Below the pieces are notes generated by a model. It saw only the letters and a program-made list of their open reading frames with translations. It did no database searches and was not told the origin of the DNA. Positions 11,368 to 20,737 of a stretch of DNA of 64,000 nt are shown here, piece by piece (position 1 is the first letter of the stretch; the number at the start of each line of letters is the position of its first letter). Where the stretch lies: assembly GCF_013364215.1 (NCBI RefSeq), contig NZ_CP054923.1, positions 3,596,001 through 3,660,000 of the forward strand, read 5' to 3'. The position numbers and the translations under genes were made by a program. The DNA comes from Verrucosispora sp. NA02020. Lineage in GTDB: Bacteria > Actinomycetota > Actinomycetes > Mycobacteriales > Micromonosporaceae.

Positions 11368-12690
11368 GTGAGTGAGCGCATCTCGTCCGTAGAAACCATC
11401 GACGTACGGTTCCCCACGTCCCGGCACCGCGACGGGTCGGACGCCATGAACCCGTTCCCGGACTACTCCGCCGCGTACCTGATCCTGCGGACATCGGCCG
11501 GCGCGGAGGGACACGGACTGGTCTTCACCGTGGGGCGCGGCACCGAGATCCAGGTCGCGGCCGTGCAGTCGCTCGCCTCGATGGTGGTCGGTCAGCCGGT
11601 CGACGAGGTGCTCGCGGACCCCGGCGCGCTGGCCCGGCGGCTCGTCGGCGACAGCCAGATCCGGTGGCTCGGCCCGGAGAAGGGAGTGGTGCACATGGCG
11701 GCCGGCGGGCTGGTCAACGCGGTGTGGGATCTCGCCGCCCGCCGCGCGGGCAAGCCGCTGTGGAAGCTGCTCGCCGACCTCGCCCCGGAACAGATCGTCG
11801 CGCAGGTCGACTTCCGCTACCTGCGCGAGGCGCTCACCGAGGACGAGGCGCTGGACCTGCTACGGGCCGCGCAGGGCGGGCGCGCCGCCCGGGAGCAGCG
11901 CCTGCTGGCCGAGGGCTATCCCGCCTACACGACCACGCCGGGCTGGTTGGGCTACGACGACGAGAAGCTCGCCCGGCTCTGCCGGGAGGCGGTCGACGAC
12001 GGGTACCGGCTGATCAAGATCAAGGTCGGCGGGGATCTGGCCGACGACGTACGCCGGATGGGTATCGCCCGCCGCGCGGTCGGGCCGGACGTCCGCATCG
12101 CGGTCGACGCCAACCAGATCTGGGGGGTGCCCGAGGCCATCGGGTGGATGCGGGAGCTGGCGCCTTTCGAACCGTACTGGATCGAGGAGCCGACGTCCCC
12201 GGACGACGTGCTCGGGCACGCCGCCGTGCGCAAGGCCCTCGCCCCGGTCAAGGTGGCCACCGGTGAGCACGTGCACAACGCGGTGATGTTCAAGCAGCTC
12301 CTCCAGGCCGACGCGGTCGACGTCGTGCAGATCGACGCCTGCCGGGTCGCCGGGGTCAACGAGAACCTGGCGATCCTGCTGCTCGCCGCGAAGTTTGGGG
12401 TGCCGGTCTGCCCGCACGCCGGAGGTGTTGGGCTGTGCGAGCTGGTGCAGCACCTGGCCATGTTCGACTTCGTGGCACTCAGCGGCACCACGGACGACCG
12501 GGCCATCGAGTACGTCGACCACCTGCACGAGCACTTCGCCGACCCGGTCCGCGTCCAGCATGGACGCTACCTCGCACCGCGCGTGCCGGGCATGAGCGCC
12601 GAGATCGTCCCCGCCGCACTGACCGACTACCGGTTCCCCGACGGCCCGGAGTGGACCACCGCGCCGGTCGTGGCGGGAGCGCCGGCATGA
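11368..12690 (+). CDS. L-fuconate dehydratase (enolase superfamily)
   Basis: 440 residues; GTG at 11368 with AGGAG seven bases upstream. It converts L-fuconate to 2-keto-3-deoxy-L-fuconate. The enolase-superfamily residues are present: Lys217 and Lys219 (IKIKVGG), Asp247 (VDANQ), Glu273 (IEEPTSPDD), Glu300 (GEHVHN) and His350 (CPHAGG). These fall one position before the numbers reported for the Xanthomonas enzyme (218/220/248/274/301/351), and the overall length agrees. The N-terminus ([20 protein letters not shown]) and [12 protein letters not shown] are also typical of FucD. It is the best indicator of pathway for the whole cluster. Confidence 0.92.
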   Translation: MSERISSVETIDVRFPTSRHRDGSDAMNPFPDYSAAYLILRTSAGAEGHGLVFTVGRGTEIQVAAVQSLASMVVGQPVDEVLADPGALARRLVGDSQIRWLGPEKGVVHMAAGGLVNAVWDLAARRAGKPLWKLLADLAPEQIVAQVDFRYLREALTEDEALDLLRAAQGGRAAREQRLLAEGYPAYTTTPGWLGYDDEKLARLCREAVDDGYRLIKIKVGGDLADDVRRMGIARRAVGPDVRIAVDANQIWGVPEAIGWMRELAPFEPYWIEEPTSPDDVLGHAAVRKALAPVKVATGEHVHNAVMFKQLLQADAVDVVQIDACRVAGVNENLAILLLAAKFGVPVCPHAGGVGLCELVQHLAMFDFVALSGTTDDRAIEYVDHLHEHFADPVRVQHGRYLAPRVPGMSAEIVPAALTDYRFPDGPEWTTAPVVAGAPA

Positions 12691-13562
12691 TCATCGACGC
12701 GCACCACCACCTGTGGCAGCCGGACCACGGCTACGACTGGCTGGACGATCCCGCACTGGCCGCCATCCGTCGACCGTTCACCCCGGCGGACCTCACCACC
12801 GAGCTGACCGCGACCGGCGTGGACGGCACCGTGCTGGTGGAGGGCGGTCGCTGTCATCCCGACGAGGCCGCCGAGTTCCTCGGCCACGCCGCCGACACAC
12901 CGGCCATCCTCGGCGTGGTGGCCTGGCTCGACATCGCGGCCGGCGACGTCTCCGCAACCGTCGCGGGCTACCGTCGGCTGCGCGGCGGTGAGCTGCTGGT
13001 CGGGGTACGCCCGCAGGTGCAGGGGGAGGCAGACCCCGACTATCTCGACCGGCCCGAGGTGCGGCGCGGCCTCGTCGAGGTGGCCGATGCCGGGCTCGTG
13101 TTCGACCTGGTGATCCGGGCCGACCAGTTGCCGGCGGCGGCCCGGGCGGCACGGGCCGTACCGCAGCTCCGGTTCGTCCTCGACCACCTCGGCAAGCCCC
13201 GGATCGACGCGGGAGAGGCGGGTCTGCGGGCCTGGCGCGACCCGTTCGCCGCGCTCGCCGACCACCCGAACGTCACCGCCAAGCTGTCCGGCCTGGTCAC
13301 CGAGGCCCGGCCGGAGTGGTCACCGGCCGACCTGAGCCCGTTCGTCGCGGTCGCGATCGACGAGTTCGGCCCGGATCGTCTGATGTTTGGCTCGGACTGG
13401 CCGGTGTGTCTGCTCAGGTCGGACTACCCGGGTGTCCGTCGGGCGCTGGAGGCCGCGTTACCGCCGCTGTCGGCCCGGGAACGGCAGGACGTCTTCGCCG
13501 GCACCGCCCTGCGGACCTACGGACTGCCCCGGCGGTCCCAGCCCGACGGGGCGGCCGGGTGA
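12687..13562 (+). CDS. Amidohydrolase_2 family lactonase, probable L-fucono-1,5-lactonase
   Basis: 291 residues; the ATG at 12687 overlaps the dehydratase stop (ATGA). TIM-barrel amidohydrolase of the COG3618 type: N-terminal metal motif DAHHHLWQP, then GVRPQVQ, LDHLGKP, KLSGL and the C-terminal MFGSDWPVC. Family members open L-fucono- or L-rhamnono-lactone. Directly after fuconate dehydratase, the lactone step that makes its substrate is the natural role. It is the last gene of the operon and faces the convergent regulator. Confidence 0.85.
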   Translation: MIIDAHHHLWQPDHGYDWLDDPALAAIRRPFTPADLTTELTATGVDGTVLVEGGRCHPDEAAEFLGHAADTPAILGVVAWLDIAAGDVSATVAGYRRLRGGELLVGVRPQVQGEADPDYLDRPEVRRGLVEVADAGLVFDLVIRADQLPAAARAARAVPQLRFVLDHLGKPRIDAGEAGLRAWRDPFAALADHPNVTAKLSGLVTEARPEWSPADLSPFVAVAIDEFGPDRLMFGSDWPVCLLRSDYPGVRRALEAALPPLSARERQDVFAGTALRTYGLPRRSQPDGAAG

Positions 13563-13579
13563 ACCCCGTCGTGCGGGCA

Positions 13580-14275
13580 TCACGCGTCCGCCGCCTTGGC
13601 GGCGAGCACCGTACGCAGCCACGCCTCCGAGGTGTTGACGTGCATCAGGGCGCTGGCCTGGGCGAGCAGTTGATCACGCGACCGCAGCGCGAGATAGATC
13701 GCGTGGTGCTCGTCGATCGTCTTGTGTGCCGCGTTGCCCTCGATCAGCCCGCGCCACACCCGCGCCCGCAGCGTCCGGCTGGAGAGCCCGGCCAGCAGCG
13801 ACGTGAGGGTCTCGTTCCCGGTCGTCGCGATGACCGTGTGGTGGAAGGCGGTGTCGAACTGGATCAGCTTCTCGGCGTCGTCGGCGGCGGCCCGCATGTC
13901 CTCCAGGATCCGGGCGAGCTCGTCGAGGTCGGTGTCGGTCATCCGCAGCGCCGCCAGGCCGGTCGCCACCGGCTCCAGCATCCGGCGGACCTCCATCACC
14001 TCCAGCAGCGTGTCGTCGCGCAGCAGTTCCACCGCGACGCCGAGGCCCTCCAGCAGCAGGCGCGGGGCGAGGCTGGTGACGTACGTGCCGTCGCCGCGAC
14101 GCACGTCGAGCACCCGCGCCGATTCGAGCACCTTCACCGCCTCCCGGACCCCGCTGCGGGACAGCCCCATCTGCGCGGCCAGTTGCGGCTCCGGTGGCAG
14201 CCGTGCGCCCGGCGGCAGCTCCCCGCTCTGGATCATGCTGCGGATCCTGGCGATCGCGTCGTCGGTGAGTGCCAT
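13580..14275 (-). CDS. FadR-subfamily GntR regulator (FCD domain) of the fucose cluster
   Basis: 231 residues from the ATG at 14275, where the winged helix begins (MALTDDAIARIRSMI). N-terminal winged HTH with LPPEPQLAAQMGLSRSGVRE, then an all-helical FCD ligand domain with metal-binding His/Asp positions (FDTAFHHTVI, HHAIYLAL). It is divergent from the dehydrogenase gene at 14500; a perfect ACGTC-G-GACGT palindrome lies in the shared promoter region, and related sites precede the transporter and fucosidase. It is probably a repressor released by a fucose-pathway intermediate. Confidence 0.88.
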   Translation of the reverse strand: MALTDDAIARIRSMIQSGELPPGARLPPEPQLAAQMGLSRSGVREAVKVLESARVLDVRRGDGTYVTSLAPRLLLEGLGVAVELLRDDTLLEVMEVRRMLEPVATGLAALRMTDTDLDELARILEDMRAAADDAEKLIQFDTAFHHTVIATTGNETLTSLLAGLSSRTLRARVWRGLIEGNAAHKTIDEHHAIYLALRSRDQLLAQASALMHVNTSEAWLRTVLAAKAADA

Positions 14276-14366
14276 CCACGCCCCCTTCGGACCGGCCCGC
14301 GCTGGGGCGTCGACATGGGTCCGCCACCGCCTGTGGCAGACACCGGCAGCCCTCACCACTATAGAG

Positions 14367-14377
14367 ACGTCGGACGT
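14367..14377. promoter_or_regulatory. Putative FadR/GntR operator site 2 (ACGTC-G-GACGT)
   Basis: Perfect 5+1+5 palindrome in the 224-bp divergent region between the GntR gene and the zinc dehydrogenase gene. It is suited to autoregulation and control of the dehydrogenase-SDR pair. Confidence 0.65.
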
Positions 14378-14499
14378 TTGGTGCCCTCACGGCACCCTCG
14401 GCGTCCCAGCGATCCACCGCTGGCAGGTGCACTCGGTCGGGCCCGGCCGAGCGGCTCGCGGGAGAAGAACAGCCCACCGGAGAGACCCGAGGAGGCGGC

Positions 14500-15525
14500 G
14501 TGAACCGCAGCGCACAGTACGTCGGCGAGCAGACCTTCGTCGTCGAGGAGACCCCCGTCGTGCCGCCCGGTCCCGGCCAGGTGCGCCTCGACGTCGCGTA
14601 CACCGGGATCTGTGGCACGGACCTGCACATCGCGCACGGGGCGATGGACCAGCGGGTGAGCGTACCGGCGGTGATCGGGCACGAGATGTCGGGCCGGGTG
14701 GCCGAGGTCGGCGCGGGCGTCGAGGGATTCCGGGTGGGGGACCCGGTCACCGTGATGCCGCTGGACTGGTGCGGTGAGTGTCCCGCCTGCCGTGCCGGAC
14801 ACACGCACATCTGCCACCGGCTCGACTTCGTCGGCATCGACTCGCCCGGCGCGATGCAACGGTCGTGGACCGTATCCGCGCGGCTCCTGGTGCCGCTGCC
14901 AGCGGACCTGTCGCTGGTCCACGCCGCGCTCGTCGAGCCGACCGCGGTGGCGGTGCACGACGTGCGCCGCTCCCGGCTCGTCGCCGGCGAACACGCGGTC
15001 GTCATCGGCGCCGGGCCGGTGGGTCTGCTCATCGGCACGGTCGCCCGGGCCACCGGTGCCGAGGTGACCGTGCTCGAACTCGACCCGCGCCGCCGGGAAC
15101 TCGCCACCGACCTCGGTCTCACCGCCGTCGACCCGGCGACGGTCGACGTCGCGCGGTACGTCCGGGAGGCGACCGCCGAGGCCGGCGCGGACGTGGTGTT
15201 CGAGGTCTCCGGCTCGGCGGCCGGTGTCCGGACCGCGACCGACCTGCTCGCGGTCCGGGGACGGCTCGTCGTCGTCGCCATCCACCCCACCCCCCGCGAG
15301 GTGGACCTGCACCGGATCTTCTGGCGCGAGCTGGAGGTGATCGGGGTACGGGTCTACGAACGCGGGGACTACGCCGAGGCGGTCCGCCTGGTGCACACCG
15401 GTCAGGTGCCCGCCGACCGGCTCGTCTCCCGGATCGTGCCGTTGGCCGACGTGTCGCGGGCCTTCGAGGCGCTCGCCGCCGGTGGTGACGTGAAGGTGCT
15501 CGTCGACTGTGGAGGAGACACGTGA
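14500..15525 (+). CDS. Zinc-dependent alcohol/polyol dehydrogenase (MDR)
   Basis: 341 residues; GTG at 14500 behind GAGGAGG. Catalytic-zinc motif ICGTDLHIAHG and GHEMSG, the four-Cys structural zinc loop (CGECPACRAGHTHIC), and a Rossmann fold with GAGPVGLLIG. Similar to threonine/sorbitol dehydrogenases. In the fucose cluster it could oxidise L-fucose to the lactone or act on a 2-keto-3-deoxy intermediate; sequence alone does not decide. Its stop overlaps the start of the SDR gene by four bases. Confidence 0.85.
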   Translation: MNRSAQYVGEQTFVVEETPVVPPGPGQVRLDVAYTGICGTDLHIAHGAMDQRVSVPAVIGHEMSGRVAEVGAGVEGFRVGDPVTVMPLDWCGECPACRAGHTHICHRLDFVGIDSPGAMQRSWTVSARLLVPLPADLSLVHAALVEPTAVAVHDVRRSRLVAGEHAVVIGAGPVGLLIGTVARATGAEVTVLELDPRRRELATDLGLTAVDPATVDVARYVREATAEAGADVVFEVSGSAAGVRTATDLLAVRGRLVVVAIHPTPREVDLHRIFWRELEVIGVRVYERGDYAEAVRLVHTGQVPADRLVSRIVPLADVSRAFEALAAGGDVKVLVDCGGDT

Positions 15526-16283
15526 ACCTGTTCGACCTGAGCGGCCGGTTGGCCGTGGTGACCGGGTGCCGACGCGGCATCGGACTGGCGATGGCGGAGG
15601 CCCTGGCGGCTGCCGGAGCCGACGTGATCGGGGTGAGCGCGGCGCTGGAGGAGACCGGTAGCGAGGTGGCCGACCGGGTGGCGGCGCACGGGCGCGGGTT
15701 CGTGCCGTACCGGGCGGACCTGTCCGACCGCGCCGCCGTCCGCGCGCTCGGCGACTGGCTCGTCGGGGCCGACCGGCCCGTCGACATCCTGGTCAACAAC
15801 GCCGGCACGATCCGTCGCGCGCCCGCCGCAGAGCACTCCGACGCCGACTGGGACCACGTGCTCGAAGTCGACCTGTCCGCGCCGTTCGTCCTCGCCCGGG
15901 AGCTGGGCCGGGAGATGGTCCGGCGGGGCAGCGGGAAGATCATCTTCACCGCGTCGATGCTGAGCTTCCAGGGCGGCGTGACGGTGCCCGGATACGCCGC
16001 CGCGAAGTCGGGGATCGCCGGTCTGACCCGCGCGTTGGCCAACGAGTGGGCGCCGCACGGGGTCAACGTCAACGCGATCGCGCCGGGTTACATCGGCACG
16101 GACAACACCCGGGCACTGCGGGACCAGCCGGAGCGCAACCGGGCGATCCTGGAACGGATCCCGGCCGGGCGGTGGGGGCGCCCCGACGACCTCGCCGGAG
16201 TCACCGTCTTCCTCGCCTCCGACGCGGCCGCCTACGTGCACGGCGCCGTCATCCCGGTCGACGGAGGTTGGCTGGCCCGATGA
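15522..16283 (+). CDS. SDR dehydrogenase, KduD-like (probable 2-keto-3-deoxy-L-fuconate dehydrogenase)
   Basis: 253 residues; GTG at 15522 overlapping the previous gene. Classical SDR: cofactor motif TGCRRGIG, NNAG, catalytic Ser in TASMLSF, and Tyr-Lys in YAAAKSG. It resembles KduD closely (SMLSFQGG, NEWAPHGVNVNAIAPGY, IPAGRWG, VDGGWLAR). In oxidative L-fucose degradation an SDR oxidises 2-keto-3-deoxy-L-fuconate before cleavage, which fits the position after the dehydratase. An alternative is L-fucose 1-dehydrogenase, another SDR step of the pathway. No aldolase/hydrolase for the final step is visible in the window. Confidence 0.85.
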   Translation: MNLFDLSGRLAVVTGCRRGIGLAMAEALAAAGADVIGVSAALEETGSEVADRVAAHGRGFVPYRADLSDRAAVRALGDWLVGADRPVDILVNNAGTIRRAPAAEHSDADWDHVLEVDLSAPFVLARELGREMVRRGSGKIIFTASMLSFQGGVTVPGYAAAKSGIAGLTRALANEWAPHGVNVNAIAPGYIGTDNTRALRDQPERNRAILERIPAGRWGRPDDLAGVTVFLASDAAAYVHGAVIPVDGGWLAR

Positions 16284-16323
16284 GGTGCGTCCACCTCATC
16301 GCAAGAACATCTACTCCTTGCTA

Positions 16324-16337
16324 TGTTATCGCTCACA
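16324..16337. promoter_or_regulatory. LacI-like operator, second copy (TGTTATCGCTCACA)
   Basis: Matches the perfect palindrome at 5121 in 12 of 14 bases, with the same central CG. It lies in an AT-richer patch between the SDR gene and the small winged-helix gene at 16522. It may be the promoter region of the latter. Confidence 0.4.
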
Positions 16338-16521
16338 GACTACTTTTCGTCAGCAAGAGTGCAGACTTCCCCTCACTCGCGACGTGCTCACCCGGGTGCT
16401 CGGCGTCCACCGTCCCGGCCGGCCGAGCCGGTCACCGCGACGCCCCGGCGGGCCAGGTTCGCGTGCGGGACGGACGTCCGCCGCCACGCCACCTGATGTC
16501 TGACGAGGAAGGGGGGCTGTC

Positions 16522-17109
16522 ATGCGCGTACCTGCCACCGCCGCGTCCATGGGCGTCCGCACCGACCGGCGCCCGTCGGCAAGCCCGGTCCGACCGTCCG
16601 ACACCGCCGTGGTGGTGGACCGCGCCGACCGGATGGAACGTCTGTTGAGCACCATGATCGACGAGGTCGGCGGCGCGGAGCCGGTCGTCGACCAGCGGAC
16701 CGGAGAGGCCGCCACCTCTCCCTTCGACCTGGCGGACGAGTCGGTCGGCGTCGACCCGGCGGCAGCCCTGCTCGCCGCCTTCGACCTGGCCTACCGCGAT
16801 CTGCCCGCTCGTGGGCAGCGGTTGGTCCGCTACCTCGGCCTGCATCCCGGCCCGGACTTCGACGCCGACGCGGCGGCGGCGCTGTGCAACCTGACCCTCG
16901 TGCAGGTCCGACGGGGTCTGGGGGAGTTGCGCGAGCGCCGCCTGCTCGTCCGGTGCGGCAGCCGCTACCGGTTCCCCGACCGGGTCGTCGACCACGTGCG
17001 GCGGCTCGCCCTCACCGAATCCGCCGTGGACCGTGACGCGGCCCTGGCGCGGCTCGGTGACGCCCGACCGGGCACGACCGCCCGAGGTGGTACGGCCGCC
17101 CGGCGCTGA
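16522..17109 (+). CDS. Small stand-alone winged-helix protein
   Basis: 195 residues; ATG at 16522 behind AGGAAGGGGGG. Residues ~75-165 (LPARGQRLVRYLGLHPGPDFDADAAAAL, given here only as a position) match the winged-helix module that follows the NB-ARC ATPase in AfsR/SARP- and LuxR-type regulators, ending with a beta-hairpin wing (RCGSRYRFPDRVVDHVR). No ATPase, BTAD or C-terminal HTH domain is present. It sits between two fucose-regulon transcription units; its role is unknown. It could be a DNA-binding or partner protein derived from a larger regulator. Confidence 0.7.
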   Translation: MRVPATAASMGVRTDRRPSASPVRPSDTAVVVDRADRMERLLSTMIDEVGGAEPVVDQRTGEAATSPFDLADESVGVDPAAALLAAFDLAYRDLPARGQRLVRYLGLHPGPDFDADAAAALCNLTLVQVRRGLGELRERRLLVRCGSRYRFPDRVVDHVRRLALTESAVDRDAALARLGDARPGTTARGGTAARR

Positions 17110-17152
17110 TCGCGGCGGGCTCCGCACTCCGCCGACCCCGCCCCGGGGCGAT

Positions 17153-17163
17153 ACATGTGATGT
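17153..17163. promoter_or_regulatory. Putative FadR/GntR operator site 3 (ACATG-T-GATGT)
   Basis: 10 of 11 match to ACRTC-N-GAYGT, embedded in a longer perfect dyad ATACAT-GTG-ATGTAT (17151-17165). It lies 45 bp after the winged-helix gene and 335 bp before the fucosidase. Confidence 0.45.
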
Positions 17164-17356
17164 ATTCAGCCCCTCGTCGGGGCGCCCCTCCGTGTCGTCG
17201 CTGATCGGCCCGGCCACGCGAGAAAGTCTGGCGACGGGCGCGGGCCACTCCGTTGTGCCTGCACATCGGTGTGATCGGTAGTGAATTGCCCGTGGGCGTC
17301 AGGCATCATCATCGACCATTGCCTATTTTGTCGTCCCGGAGTAACCTTCGCGAAAC

Positions 17357-17367
17357 ACATCAGATGT
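17357..17367. promoter_or_regulatory. Putative FadR/GntR operator site 4 (ACATC-A-GATGT)
   Basis: Perfect 5+1+5 palindrome 134 bp upstream of the GH95 start, in the promoter region of the fucosidase. Confidence 0.6.
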
Positions 17368-17500
17368 CTGGCTGTCTCCGTGGCGCTCGGGTCTCGCCCG
17401 ACACGTCCCGCCCGACGTCACCGAACAGCTCCGGCATGTCGGCTTTCCACCCTGTTCCCGCGCACCGGCGTGGCTCCTCGGGCCACCGGTTGGAGGATCG

Positions 17501-20497
17501 ATGTCAGACCTGACCCGACGGCAGGCTCTCAAGATGGGCGCGGCCGGCGCGAGCGGCGCCCTGCTGCCGCTGCCGTGGACCGCCCTGGCCCGCGCGGACT
17601 CCGCCCCACCAGCCCAGGTGCTCGCCGCCGGTGACCTGGCACTGTGGTACGACGAGTCCGCCGGGACCGACTGGCTGCGCGCGCTCCCGATCGGCAACGG
17701 TCGGCTCGGTGCCATGGTGTTCGGCAACGTCGACGCCGAACGGCTGCAACTCAACGAGGACACCGTCTGGGCCGGCGGCCCCCACGACCCGAGCAACACC
17801 CGGGGGTCGGGGGCGCTGGCGGAGATCCGGCGGTTGGTCTTCGCCAACCAGTGGACGCAGGCGCAGAACCTGATCAACCAGAACATGCTCGGCAACCCGG
17901 TCGGGCAGTTGGCGTACCAGCTCGTCGGCAACCTGCGGCTGACGTTCCCCACCTCGGGCGGGGCGTCGCAGTACGAGCGGCAGCTCGACCTGACCACCGC
18001 GACCAGCTCGGTCAGCTACCTGATGAACGGCGTCCGCTACCAGCGCGAGGTGTTCGCCAGCGCGCCGGACCAGGTCATCGCGATGCGCCTGACCGCCGAC
18101 CGGAGCGGGTCGATCTCCTTCACCGCCACCTTCGACAGCCCGCAGCGGACCACGCTGTCCAGCCCTGACGGCACCACGATCGCCCTCGACGGGGTCTCCG
18201 GCAACCAGGAGGGCGTCACCGGCGCGGTGCGGTTCCACGCCCTGGCGAACGCGACCGTCAGCGGCGGCACGGTGACGAGTTCCGGCGGCACGCTGCGGGT
18301 CACCAACGCCACCAGCGTGACCCTGTTGATCTCGATCGGATCCAGCTACGTCACCTACCGCAACGTCGGCGGGGACTACCAGGGCATCGCGCGGCGCCAC
18401 CTGACCGCCGCCCGGGCCAGCAGTTACGACCAACTCCGCAGCCGGCACGTGGCCGACTACCAGGCGCTGTTCGGCCGGGTCAGTCTCGACCTCGGCCGGA
18501 CCGCCGCCGCCGACCAGCCGACCGACGTGCGGATCGCGCAGCACAACAGCGTCAACGACCCGCAGTTCTCCGCGCTGCTGTTCCAGTTCGGCCGGTACCT
18601 GCTGATCTCGTCCTCCCGGCCGGGCACCCAGCCGGCCAACCTCCAGGGCATCTGGAACGACTCGCTGACCCCGGCGTGGGACTCGAAGTACACGATCAAC
18701 GCCAACCTGCCGATGAACTACTGGCCGGCCAACACCACGAACCTGGCGGAGTGCCACGCACCGGTCTTCGACATGGTCCGCGACCTGGCGGTCAGCGGTG
18801 CCCGCACCGCGCAGGTGCAGTACGGCGCGGGCGGTTGGGTCACCCACCACAACACCGACGCCTGGCGGGCCACCTCGGTGGTGGACGGCGCGTTCTGGGG
18901 CATGTGGCAGACCGGCGGTGCGTGGCTGGCCACCCTGATCTGGGACCACTACCTGTTCAACGGCGACGTCGAGTTCCTGCGCGCGAACTACCCGGCGATG
19001 AAGGGTGCCGCGCAGTTCTTCCTCGACACGTTGGTGACCGAGCCGTCCCTCGGCTACCTGGTCACCAACCCGTCGAACTCGCCGGAGATCGGCCACCACA
19101 CGGACGCCAGCGTGTGCGCCGGCCCGACCATGGACAACCAGATCCTGCGGGACCTCTTCGACGGCTGCGCCCGGGCCAGCGAGATCCTCGGGGTGGACGC
19201 CACGTTCCGGGCCCAGGTCCGCGCGACCCGGGACCGGTTGGCACCGACGCGGGTCGGTTCCCGGGGCAACATCATGGAGTGGCTCTACGACTGGGTGGAG
19301 ACCGAGCGGAACCACCGGCACATCTCGCACCTGTACGGGCTCGCGCCGAGCAACCAGATCACCCGGCGCGGCACCCCGCAGCTGTTCGAGGCGGCCCGGC
19401 GCACCCTGGAGATCCGGGGTGACGACGGCACCGGCTGGTCACTCGCCTGGAAGATCAACTTCTGGGCCCGGATGGAGGAGGGCAACCGCGCCCACGACCT
19501 GATCCGCTTCCTCGCCACCCCGGCCCGGCTCGCGCCGAACATGTTCGACCTGCACCCGCCGTTCCAGATCGACGGCAACTTCGGCGCCACCGCCGGGGTC
19601 GCCGAGATGCTGCTCCAGAGCCATGCCGGTGAACTGCACGTCCTGCCGGCCCTGCCGACCGCGTGGCCGAACGGGCGGGTATCCGGCCTGCGTGGCCGGG
19701 GCGGACACACCGTCGGCATCGCGTGGACCAACGGCCAGGCCAGCGAGGTCCTCGTCCGGCCGGACCGGGCCGGCACGGTACGCCTGCGCGGACGGCTCTT
19801 CGCCACCACGTACACGGTGGTCGACGTCGCCGACGGCACGCCCGCGCGGACCACGCGGATCGAGTCGGACCTGGTCGAGGTGACCGTCCAGGCAGGTCGC
19901 ACCTACCGGGCCACCGGGCAGGGCGTCGCCCTCCCGACGCTGGAACAGAGCTTCACCAACGTCAGCACCACCAACGACACCAACACCGGCGTCGGCAACT
20001 TCGACGGCAACGGTGCCTCGCTCTCCGCGCAGGCCCTGGCCGCTGCGGGCGTCACCCCCGGCGCCACCCTGAGCCGCAACGGGGTGACCTTCCGCTGGCC
20101 CAGCGTCGCGGCGGGCGGAGCGGACAACGCCATCGCCTCCGGGCAGTCGATCAGCGTCACCGGCACCGGTCGTACGCTCGGCTTCCTCGCCACCGGCACG
20201 TACGGCGCGGTGTCCGGCACCGGCACGGTGGTGTACGCCGACGGCACCCGTCAGACCTTCACGCTGAGCACCCCGGACTGGTACGGCGGGCCGCACAGCG
20301 GGGCCACCGCGGCCGTGGTCAGCGCCTACCAGAACCGGCCCGGCAACCAGCGGCAGAACACGGCGGCCTGCGTCTACTTCGTGGGCGTGACGGTGCAGAA
20401 CAAGGCGGTCGTCCGGGTCGAGCTGCCCAACATCAGTGCCCGCCCGGCGGCCAACGTGCCGACCATGCACATCTTCGCGATCGCCATCGCGGCCTGA
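17501..20497 (+). CDS. Tat-exported GH95 alpha-L-fucosidase
   Basis: 998 residues; ATG at 17501 with GGAGG six bases upstream. Twin-arginine signal (LTRRQALKMG, then a hydrophobic run ending ALARA). The GH95 domain spans about residues 45-790: N-terminal beta domain from LWYDESAGTDW, the barrel motif NANLPMNYWPAN with the catalytic-base Asn residues, the Glu-containing TNPSNSPEIG, and FQIDGNFGATAG with the conserved Asp. The final ~165 residues (LEQSFTNVSTTNDTN...) are a beta-rich accessory domain often appended to actinobacterial glycosidases. It releases L-fucose (or L-galactose in some members) outside the cell to feed the transporter at 7664-11293. Confidence 0.92.
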   Translation: MSDLTRRQALKMGAAGASGALLPLPWTALARADSAPPAQVLAAGDLALWYDESAGTDWLRALPIGNGRLGAMVFGNVDAERLQLNEDTVWAGGPHDPSNTRGSGALAEIRRLVFANQWTQAQNLINQNMLGNPVGQLAYQLVGNLRLTFPTSGGASQYERQLDLTTATSSVSYLMNGVRYQREVFASAPDQVIAMRLTADRSGSISFTATFDSPQRTTLSSPDGTTIALDGVSGNQEGVTGAVRFHALANATVSGGTVTSSGGTLRVTNATSVTLLISIGSSYVTYRNVGGDYQGIARRHLTAARASSYDQLRSRHVADYQALFGRVSLDLGRTAAADQPTDVRIAQHNSVNDPQFSALLFQFGRYLLISSSRPGTQPANLQGIWNDSLTPAWDSKYTINANLPMNYWPANTTNLAECHAPVFDMVRDLAVSGARTAQVQYGAGGWVTHHNTDAWRATSVVDGAFWGMWQTGGAWLATLIWDHYLFNGDVEFLRANYPAMKGAAQFFLDTLVTEPSLGYLVTNPSNSPEIGHHTDASVCAGPTMDNQILRDLFDGCARASEILGVDATFRAQVRATRDRLAPTRVGSRGNIMEWLYDWVETERNHRHISHLYGLAPSNQITRRGTPQLFEAARRTLEIRGDDGTGWSLAWKINFWARMEEGNRAHDLIRFLATPARLAPNMFDLHPPFQIDGNFGATAGVAEMLLQSHAGELHVLPALPTAWPNGRVSGLRGRGGHTVGIAWTNGQASEVLVRPDRAGTVRLRGRLFATTYTVVDVADGTPARTTRIESDLVEVTVQAGRTYRATGQGVALPTLEQSFTNVSTTNDTNTGVGNFDGNGASLSAQALAAAGVTPGATLSRNGVTFRWPSVAAGGADNAIASGQSISVTGTGRTLGFLATGTYGAVSGTGTVVYADGTRQTFTLSTPDWYGGPHSGATAAVVSAYQNRPGNQRQNTAACVYFVGVTVQNKAVVRVELPNISARPAANVPTMHIFAIAIAA

Positions 20498-20530
20498 CGC
20501 GCCGGTCCGGGGCGGCGCGACGGGGAACGA

Positions 20531-20563
20531 GGGCGGGGTCGCCGTGGACCGGCGGCCCCGCCC
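20531..20563. terminator. Terminator after the GH95 gene
   Basis: GGGCGGGG (20531-20538) and CCCCGCCC (20556-20563) form an 8-bp stem with further pairing inside. It is placed between the fucosidase stop and the converging gene fragment at 20572. Confidence 0.6.
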
Positions 20564-20571
20564 TCAGCGGA

Positions 20572-20737
20572 TCACTCGAAGAGGGACAGGGTCAGTGTCG
20601 AGGTGTACGCGCCGGCGGCCACGTCGGCCGGGGTGCGCAGGAACAGGTCGGCGTCGACCGAGTATGCCCCACCGGCGACCGCACCCGAGTCGAACGTGGA
20701 GACCAGCAACTCCTGGTCGACCAGACCCACGTTGTTG
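20572..20737 (-). pseudogene. 3' remnant of a secreted beta-rich protein gene, cut by the repeat junction
   Basis: Reading leftward from 20737 gives an open frame of 54 residues (NNVGLVDQELLVSTFDSGAV... to TLTLSLFE, stop 20572-20574). The ending AGAYTSTLTLSLFE resembles the C-terminus of WxL-like or other surface beta-sandwich proteins. There is no start codon context: the frame stops being sensible exactly at base 20738, where the 136-bp repeat begins. So a chromosomal gene was beheaded by the rearrangement or insertion. Confidence 0.6.

Noticed and set aside
16489..16499. CCACCTGATGT before the winged-helix gene
   Set aside because: Only the right half matches the ACRTC-N-GAYGT palindrome.
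17504..19330. 608-codon minus-strand frame inside the GH95 gene
   Set aside because: Composition is low-complexity Arg/Val/Gly/Glu; it is a mirror of the GH95 reading frame.
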